Program-made: the position numbers and the translations under genes | Shown: piece by piece, positions 6,605 to 11,505 of the stretch | Layout: every line of letters starts with the position of its first letter | How positions within the stretch are numbered: position 1 is the first letter of the stretch | From: BJGN01 sp041159865 | GTDB lineage: Bacteria; Bacteroidota; Bacteroidia; Chitinophagales; Saprospiraceae | Length of the DNA: 11,505 bases | NCBI GenBank assembly: GCA_041159865.1 | Contig: JBEAXK010000078.1 | Location: forward strand, 1 to 11,505 | Direction of reading: 5' to 3' | The notes under the pieces: generated by a model | Database searches by the model: none | Told to the model about the DNA's origin: nothing | What the model saw: the letters and a program-made list of their open reading frames with translations, nothing else

Positions 6605-8323
6605 TTATTTTCGAGGTTTCCATGGCCAGGGTAAAGCTTTGGTATAAAAAGCTTTTTCTCTGTAAGTTCTAATCATAGCGACGGCTTTATCGGGAAATTT
6701 ATCCCTTAAATTTATGCGTTCTGTTGGATCTTCTTTAAGGTTATAAAGCTCCCATTTATCCTCATCGGCATCACTAAAAGATTTATTAAAAGAGGTTTGA
6801 GCAACCAGCTTCCAGTCTCCAATACGGATTGCTCTGTTAGCGCCATGTTCCCAGAAAAGATAATCTCTCTCAAGGGGTTTATTATTGAAAGCTGGAATTA
6901 AACTTTTTCCTTCCAAGGGCTGAATGGTATTATTTTTATATTGAACAGGATAAGGGACTCCGGTTATATCCAGGCAGGTTGCCATAATGTCAATTAAATG
7001 GGAGGGGTGAGTTCTTAATTGCCCTTTGGTTTTTATCCCTTTTGGCCAGTGAATTACTAATGGTGAGGCAATTCCCCCTTCATGAACCCATTGTTTATAT
7101 AACCGAAAGGGTGTATTACTTACATTTGCCCATTCCTCATTATAGGCAGTCCAGGTATCTGCAGGTCCGGGCATGACCCCTTTTCCCATTCGAATATACT
7201 TACCTTCTCGTGTATAGGCCTGTTTTTTATCTGGATTCGGTTTATCATAAGAATAAGGCTTGCTTACTTTCTGTTCTGCGGATAAAGGTACTTCCATTTT
7301 TTCAGTACCTACAGGTTCTGCGCATCCGCCATTGTCATGAAGATAAAAAATAAGGGTATTATCTAAAACCCCTTTTTTCTCAAGAGCGGTGATAATTTGT
7401 CCAATTCCTTGATCCATTACATCAATCATTGCAGCATACACCTCCATTCTTCTTAATTGCCATTCTTTCATTGGTTCATCTTTCCAGGCGGGAATAGAAA
7501 CCCCTCTTTCTGTCAGGACAAAAGTATCATCAATGATTCCCAGTTCTTTTAATTTTTTGAACCGTTGTTCTCTTAAAACATCCCAGCCTTTATCGAAAAA
7601 TCCTTTATATTTTTTCACTTCCTTTTCAGGGGCATGCAGCGGCCAATGTGCGGCTGTGTATGCGATATAGCCAAAAAAAGGTTTGTTTTTCGGAGATTCT
7701 TTAATAAACTTAACGGTTGTATCACTGATAGCAGTGGTATAGTAGAAATCTTTATAAGGAGGAATATTGGTATTATTACTGGTTAAGGTACCTGGATCGA
7801 AAAAACTTCCTGATCCGTTTAAGGTTCCAAAAAAGCGGTCGAAACCTCTTTGCAAAGGCCAGTTACTTATATCTCCATTATAGTTATTGTCTTTTGCCAG
7901 ATGCCATTTCCCTGTCATAAAAGTGGTATAACCCGCATTTTTAAAAACCTCTGCCATGGTTACTGCATTTTTACTTAAATCTCCTGTATAACCCGGAAGC
8001 GGGTGATTTTCAGTAGAGAGATGACCCATTCCAGCCTGATGTGGATAAAGACCGGTTAATAGAGAAGCCCTGGTGGGGCTACATCGGCCTGTATTGTAAA
8101 AGTGGGTAAAGCGCAATCCGTTGTAAGCCAATCGGTCAATATTGGGTGTTGGAATTTCTGAACCAAAACAGCCAATATCGGAATAGCCCATATCGTCTGT
8201 TAAAATAACCAGGATATTAGGTTTTTCCTTTTTGATTTCGGGTATATTTTTCTTTGATGAAATTAAAAATATACTCGAAAAAAGAGTGCAAAACAAGAGA
8301 GGAAGAAAAAGTAGGTGTTTCAT
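6605..8323 (-). CDS. Arylsulfatase-like sulfatase (family S1, formylglycine type)
   Basis: Predicted exported hydrolase of sulfate esters. The 572-residue product begins with a signal segment (about 1-22; no clear lipobox). The sulfatase signature CSPTRASLLTG starts at Cys81, the residue oxidised to formylglycine, with Arg85. Other active-site residues are visible: Asp43/Asp44 (TDDMGYSD), Lys139/His141 (GKWHLA), His226 (AAHWPLHAP), Asp330/Asn331 (HDNGG) and a lysine in FRLYKQWVHEGG. The C-terminal subdomain contains WEHGANRAIRIGDWKLV and ELYNLKEDPTE. The architecture resembles AslA-type arylsulfatases with a long insertion before the HEGG segment. It sits 16 bp after the first sulfatase gene and 20 bp before the DUF4861 start. 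Substrate cannot be assigned. Activity needs a formylglycine-generating enzyme, which is not encoded in the window. Confidence 0.93.
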   Translation of the reverse strand: MKHLLFLPLLFCTLFSSIFLISSKKNIPEIKKEKPNILVILTDDMGYSDIGCFGSEIPTPNIDRLAYNGLRFTHFYNTGRCSPTRASLLTGLYPHQAGMGHLSTENHPLPGYTGDLSKNAVTMAEVFKNAGYTTFMTGKWHLAKDNNYNGDISNWPLQRGFDRFFGTLNGSGSFFDPGTLTSNNTNIPPYKDFYYTTAISDTTVKFIKESPKNKPFFGYIAYTAAHWPLHAPEKEVKKYKGFFDKGWDVLREQRFKKLKELGIIDDTFVLTERGVSIPAWKDEPMKEWQLRRMEVYAAMIDVMDQGIGQIITALEKKGVLDNTLIFYLHDNGGCAEPVGTEKMEVPLSAEQKVSKPYSYDKPNPDKKQAYTREGKYIRMGKGVMPGPADTWTAYNEEWANVSNTPFRLYKQWVHEGGIASPLVIHWPKGIKTKGQLRTHPSHLIDIMATCLDITGVPYPVQYKNNTIQPLEGKSLIPAFNNKPLERDYLFWEHGANRAIRIGDWKLVAQTSFNKSFSDADEDKWELYNLKEDPTERINLRDKFPDKAVAMIRTYREKAFYTKALPWPWKPRK

Positions 8324-8339
8324 GTTATTGGTTGTTAAA

Positions 8340-9923
8340 TCATAAATTTAACTGAGAATTAAAAAACTGAATCATTTTTTTATATAATTCTTTCGAAATT
8401 TTTGCATAGGAAGGTTCATTGACCACATTTATTTTTTCTAGGGGATCTTTGTTATAATCAAATAGTTCTGCTGCATATATTTTCTTGGCATCAAAGGGTG
8501 ATTTTGAGGTAAACTGATTCATCCAGAGCGTGTATCTGTATTTATCGGTTCTCAAACTATAGCCCATTAATTGAGGACTTGTAAAGCCTAATTTTTTTGC
8601 TTCCTCATTTTTTAATTTTCTGGGATACTGGCTCATCGCAAATTCTTTTACGAAAGCCTTATTATTTCTCATTATTGGTGTGAGAGAAATACCATCTAAA
8701 GCCTTAGGGACAGGTAATCCAGCCAATTGGCATAGTGTAGGAAAAACATCCACATGTTCGGTAGGTGTACTACTTTTACCTGGTTTTAAACCGGGTGCGG
8801 AGATAATTAGAGGAGAGCGGGTTGCCTGTTCATAAGTAGAGTGTTTAACCCAAAGGTCATGATCTCCAAGATGCCAGCCATGGTCGCCCCAAAGCACAAT
8901 AATGGTATTTTGGGTTATACCTAATGAATCGAGTGTATTTAAGAGGATTCCCACCTGGGCATCTAAATAGGAAACAGCAGCATAATATCCATGAATCAGT
9001 TCTTTTTGTTTTTCAATTTTGAGTCCAATTCTCAAGGAATCTCCAGAAAGAGTTACGAAGGCGGGAATGTCAGGATAGTTTAATAATTCGCCAGATTTAT
9101 GATAGGCAATCAGCGGGCTGTTTTTCGCATGCTCCTGAAAAGGGGCTATGGGCATTTTTTCTCTATCGTATAAATCCCAGTATTTCTTTGGTGCAACGAA
9201 AGGAAGATGGGGTTTGTGAAAGCCAACTGCCATTAAAAAGGGTGCTTTTTCCTTTGACATTTTAATCATTTGTGCTTTCGCTTTTAAGGCAAAAACGCCG
9301 TCTTCGTAGGCATGATCTGGTACATCTATACATTCCGTCGAGGGACCTTTTATACTGGTAGGTATATCTTCATCGACAGGTCCTGTTCTGGGTTTTCTTT
9401 CTTTGACAAATGTTTTTTTTATGAATGGATCTTGATATTGTCCATTGGTTGGTTCGCCCAGTCCGTTGGCGAAATCTTCCGCTGAAGTATTTAGATAAGG
9501 AATACTCCATGAAACTGGATCTACTTTATCAATAGCGCTACTAGGGTGAAAAAGTTTGCCTATGCCAACGGTCTGGTAGTTATTTTGCGTGAAATATTGA
9601 GGTAAAGTGAGGATATCTGGATTCATATCTCTCATCTGGGTTCTTAAATCCCAGACTTTTGTCGCATCAGGTCTTTTCCCGGTTAAAAGACTAGCTCTGG
9701 TTGGTCCGCATACGGCCTGTTGACAATGGTTATTCATAAAAGTCGTACCCATGCTTGCTAATCTATCGATATTAGGGGTTTTAATCTCTTTATTTCCGTA
9801 GCAACCCATGATAGGTTTTAAATCGTCCACGGCAATAAACAGAATATTTGGACGGGTAGAAGACTGACTATGAAGTTTCGGAAACAGGATAAAGAGGGAG
9901 AGGGTAATCAATAGTGGTTTCAT
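8340..9923 (-). CDS. Iduronate-2-sulfatase-like sulfatase (family S1, S1_7-like)
   Basis: First gene of the operon, 527 residues, with a signal peptide (about 1-19, KLHSQ). It carries CGPTRASLLTG with Cys72 as formylglycine precursor and Arg76. Further catalytic or metal residues are Asp33/Asp34 (AVDDLKPIMGCYG), Lys123 and His126 (GKLFHP), His236 (GFHKPHLPF), Asp347/His348 (WGDHGWHLGDHDLW) and Lys360. The segments GFHKPHLPF, DHGWHLGDHDLWVKHS and SQYPRK...LMGYSLRTDKYRYTLW track human iduronate-2-sulfatase closely, placing it in that subfamily rather than with the downstream sulfatase. Bacterial members desulfate uronic-acid-containing or other marine and host glycans, so iduronate is not assured as substrate. 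The tail (AAELFDYNKDPLEKINV) is complete. Expression probably starts in the divergent region just upstream. Confidence 0.93.
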   Translation of the reverse strand: MKPLLITLSLFILFPKLHSQSSTRPNILFIAVDDLKPIMGCYGNKEIKTPNIDRLASMGTTFMNNHCQQAVCGPTRASLLTGKRPDATKVWDLRTQMRDMNPDILTLPQYFTQNNYQTVGIGKLFHPSSAIDKVDPVSWSIPYLNTSAEDFANGLGEPTNGQYQDPFIKKTFVKERKPRTGPVDEDIPTSIKGPSTECIDVPDHAYEDGVFALKAKAQMIKMSKEKAPFLMAVGFHKPHLPFVAPKKYWDLYDREKMPIAPFQEHAKNSPLIAYHKSGELLNYPDIPAFVTLSGDSLRIGLKIEKQKELIHGYYAAVSYLDAQVGILLNTLDSLGITQNTIIVLWGDHGWHLGDHDLWVKHSTYEQATRSPLIISAPGLKPGKSSTPTEHVDVFPTLCQLAGLPVPKALDGISLTPIMRNNKAFVKEFAMSQYPRKLKNEEAKKLGFTSPQLMGYSLRTDKYRYTLWMNQFTSKSPFDAKKIYAAELFDYNKDPLEKINVVNEPSYAKISKELYKKMIQFFNSQLNL

Positions 9924-10141
9924 TGGTAGATATTGCGATTTAATTTACCAATTTAAGTATTTTAAACCGGATTATGGAAGAAGTCCAAACAAATCAACGA
10001 AAACGATTTCGATTTATTTATTTCTATTTTTAAGAAAGTCAAACCAGGATGACATTGAAATTTTCAAAAAAAAGCCCTATATTTATAAAGTAATACTATC
10101 TATATTGTTGAATTGTTATCGATTCTATTAAAACTATTTAT
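9924..10141. promoter_or_regulatory. Divergent promoter region, sulfatase operon and nhaD
   Basis: This 218-bp AT-rich gap separates the leftward sulfatase operon from the rightward nhaD, so it must hold promoters for both. I see no exact copy of the Bacteroidota consensus (TTTG followed by TANNTTTG) on either strand. The best-structured element is the palindrome at 9998-10011. Confidence 0.5.
9998..10011. promoter_or_regulatory. LacI-family-like operator palindrome
   Basis: CGAAAACGATTTCG has perfect 5-bp arms (CGAAA/TTTCG) around a central ACGA. The central CG with A-rich left and T-rich right half-sites is the layout of LacI-family operators. It sits 75 bp upstream of the sulfatase operon start and 131 bp upstream of nhaD, so it could regulate the former. 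No regulator gene is in the window, so this rests on pattern alone. Confidence 0.35.
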
Positions 10142-11483
10142 ATGATTTTTGCTGTTGTCGCCTGTTTTGTGGTTGGGTATATACTAATTGTTTTTGAGCA
10201 TCCACTAAAGTTAGATAAAAGTGTTCCCGCTTTATTGATGGGCTCTTTGACTTGGGCATTGATTTCTGTCGGAAACCTTGAAGTATTAGATCACCTTCAT
10301 GAATCTGCAATTTTAGATGATGCACTTTTACATCATTTAGGTAAAACGGCGGAGATATTGTTTTTTTTAATTGGGGCGATGACTATTGTCGAACTTATTG
10401 ATTTGCATCAAGGATTTTCAGCTATAACAGATGTTGTAAAAACGCAAAATAAAATTAAACTACTGTGGATAACCAGCTTCATTGCATTTTTTCTGTCTTC
10501 TATTCTGGATAATTTAACGACAACTATAGTGATGGTTTCCCTATTGAGAAAGCTGGTGCCATCGAAAGTGGATCGGCTTTTCTTTATTTCTATGATTATC
10601 ATTGCGGCAAATGCGGGTGGGGCTTGGTCTCCCATAGGAGATGTTACTACTACGATGCTATGGATAGGAAAAAAGGTGAGTTCCTTAAATTTAATTATAT
10701 TTTTGATTATACCTTCTATTATATCTTTGGTTGTACCCTTACTTTTTGCGTCTTTCCTACCCGGAATGAGAGGGAGCTTATCCTTTTCAGATAAAAAGAA
10801 TGAAAAGGATTCAGCGGAAAAAAAATTATTAAGCAGCAATACGATGTTAATTATTGGAATTGGTGGATTGATTTTTGTTCCTGTCTTCAAATCGCTTACC
10901 CATTTGCCTCCTTATATGGGGATGATGCTTTCGTTAGGGATTATTTGGTTAGTATCTGAATACATTCATCCAGAGGAAAAATTTGATCAAAAAAACAAGC
11001 ACTCATTTAGCGCTTTAAACGCATTATCCAGAATAGATTTAAGTAGCATATTATTCTTCCTTGGTATTCTTTTAGGCGTAGGTGCCTTAGAATCTGTTGC
11101 TGTTATGGCATTAAATGGAGAAAAAACTGGGTTTTTTGATGAATCTGGCTATGCATCTTCAAGATGTAGTCCCTAATCAGGATCTGGTTATTTTTCTCAT
11201 AGGCATATTTTCAGCTATCATTGACAATGTCCCCTTAGTAGCTGCAACGATGGGTATGTACCCCATGGATCAGTTTCCTATGGACAGCAAGTTATGGTTG
11301 TTTATTGCTTACTCAGCGGGTACTGGAGGGAGTATGCTCGTTATTGGCTCTGCTGCAGGTGTTGCAGCGATGGGTATGGAAAAAATTGACTTTATATGGT
11401 ATTTTAAAAATATTACCTGGTTAGCCCTCCTGGGATTTATAGCAGGAGGCCTAACCTTTTTAGGTATTTTCCCGTTGTTGTAA
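10142..11483 (+). pseudogene. nhaD: NhaD-type Na+/H+ antiporter, reading frame interrupted by a frameshift
   Basis: Inner-membrane exchanger of Na+ (or Li+) for H+. The first frame starts at 10142 (in-frame stop at 10109, no alternative start between) and carries the NhaD hallmarks EHPLKLDKSVPALLMG (19-34), LDNLTTTIVM (122-131) and NAGGAWSPIGDVTTTMLW (157-174) among many hydrophobic helices, then stops at 11176. The rest of the protein (VPNQDLVIFLIG, IDNVPLVAATMGMYP, SAGTGGSMLVIGSAAG) lies in the +1 frame and ends at 11483. Removing one base near 11121-11137 restores a continuous protein of about 446 residues, normal for NhaD. An ATG at 11115 in the second frame could in principle start a separate C-terminal piece. 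A homopolymer sequence error is as likely as true inactivation. It is divergent from the sulfatases; a functional link is not evident. Confidence 0.85.
11121..11137 (+). other. Frameshift junction with two homopolymers in nhaD
   Basis: A six-A run (11121-11126), a GGG and a six-T run (11132-11137) mark where the coding frame of nhaD moves from the first to the second frame. Dropping one A or one T rejoins the frames. The A6C sequence resembles a -1 slippery heptamer, but it is out of register with the zero frame, and a -1 shift would not reach the needed frame. Confidence 0.7.
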
Positions 11484-11505
11484 ATTAACCTTCTAAAATT
11501 TTAAG

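Noticed and set aside
10134..10325. Minus-strand open frame of 63 codons across the nhaD start
   Set aside because: It overlaps the nhaD coding start on the other strand and has no family features.
10408..10890. Minus-strand open frame of 160 codons inside nhaD
   Set aside because: It is antisense to clearly conserved NhaD helices; its sequence is a low-complexity shadow without family features.
11121..11127. Programmed -1 frameshift at A AAA AAC in nhaD
   Set aside because: The heptamer is out of register with the zero frame, and the needed shift is +1 (equivalent to -2), so a -1 slip does not reach the downstream frame.

Overview
The window looks like chromosomal DNA of a member of the Bacteroidota. 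It is AT-rich, ribosome binding sites are weak or absent, and three predicted secreted proteins end in the roughly 75-residue 'YPNP...GxY/F..' type of C-terminal domain that directs cargo to the type IX secretion system (T9SS), which is specific to this phylum. Two formylglycine-type sulfatases, a DUF4861 protein and an NhaD-type Na+/H+ antiporter suggest a marine, saline or otherwise polysaccharide-degrading lifestyle. That ecological reading is inference.

Layout, right to left. Seven genes lie on the minus strand. One gene, nhaD, lies on the plus strand at the right end and is divergent from the others. The 218-bp divergent region at 9924-10141 carries a LacI-family-like palindrome. From it a compact operon runs leftwards: an iduronate-2-sulfatase-like sulfatase (8340-9923), an arylsulfatase-like sulfatase (6605-8323, 16-bp gap) and a DUF4861 protein (5445-6584, about 20-bp gap). 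A weak hairpin plus T6 follows at 5338-5364. Next comes a two-gene T9SS cargo unit: an unrecognised secreted protein (4097-5317) and a YHYH-domain protein (2465-4072). Then come a tandem Lcl/DUF1566 protein with a T9SS tail (1135-2337) and an alpha-carbonic anhydrase lipoprotein (173-946). AT-rich hairpins that may be terminators follow each of the last two genes.

How the genes may work together. The two sulfatases and the DUF4861 protein form a plausible desulfation and processing module for a sulfated carbohydrate. The window has no SusC/SusD pair, no glycoside hydrolase or lyase that I recognise, and no formylglycine-generating enzyme, so this is at most part of a utilisation locus. The T9SS proteins are exported or surface-bound, and their function is unknown. 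The carbonic anhydrase has its catalytic residues and probably sits in the cell envelope.

The least explained items are the YHYH protein (an SHD1-like N-terminal domain, a predicted membrane hairpin, two YHYH motifs and a T9SS tail in one chain) with its unknown partner gene. The nhaD reading frame is broken by an apparent one-base frameshift between two homopolymers, which may be real or a sequence error.
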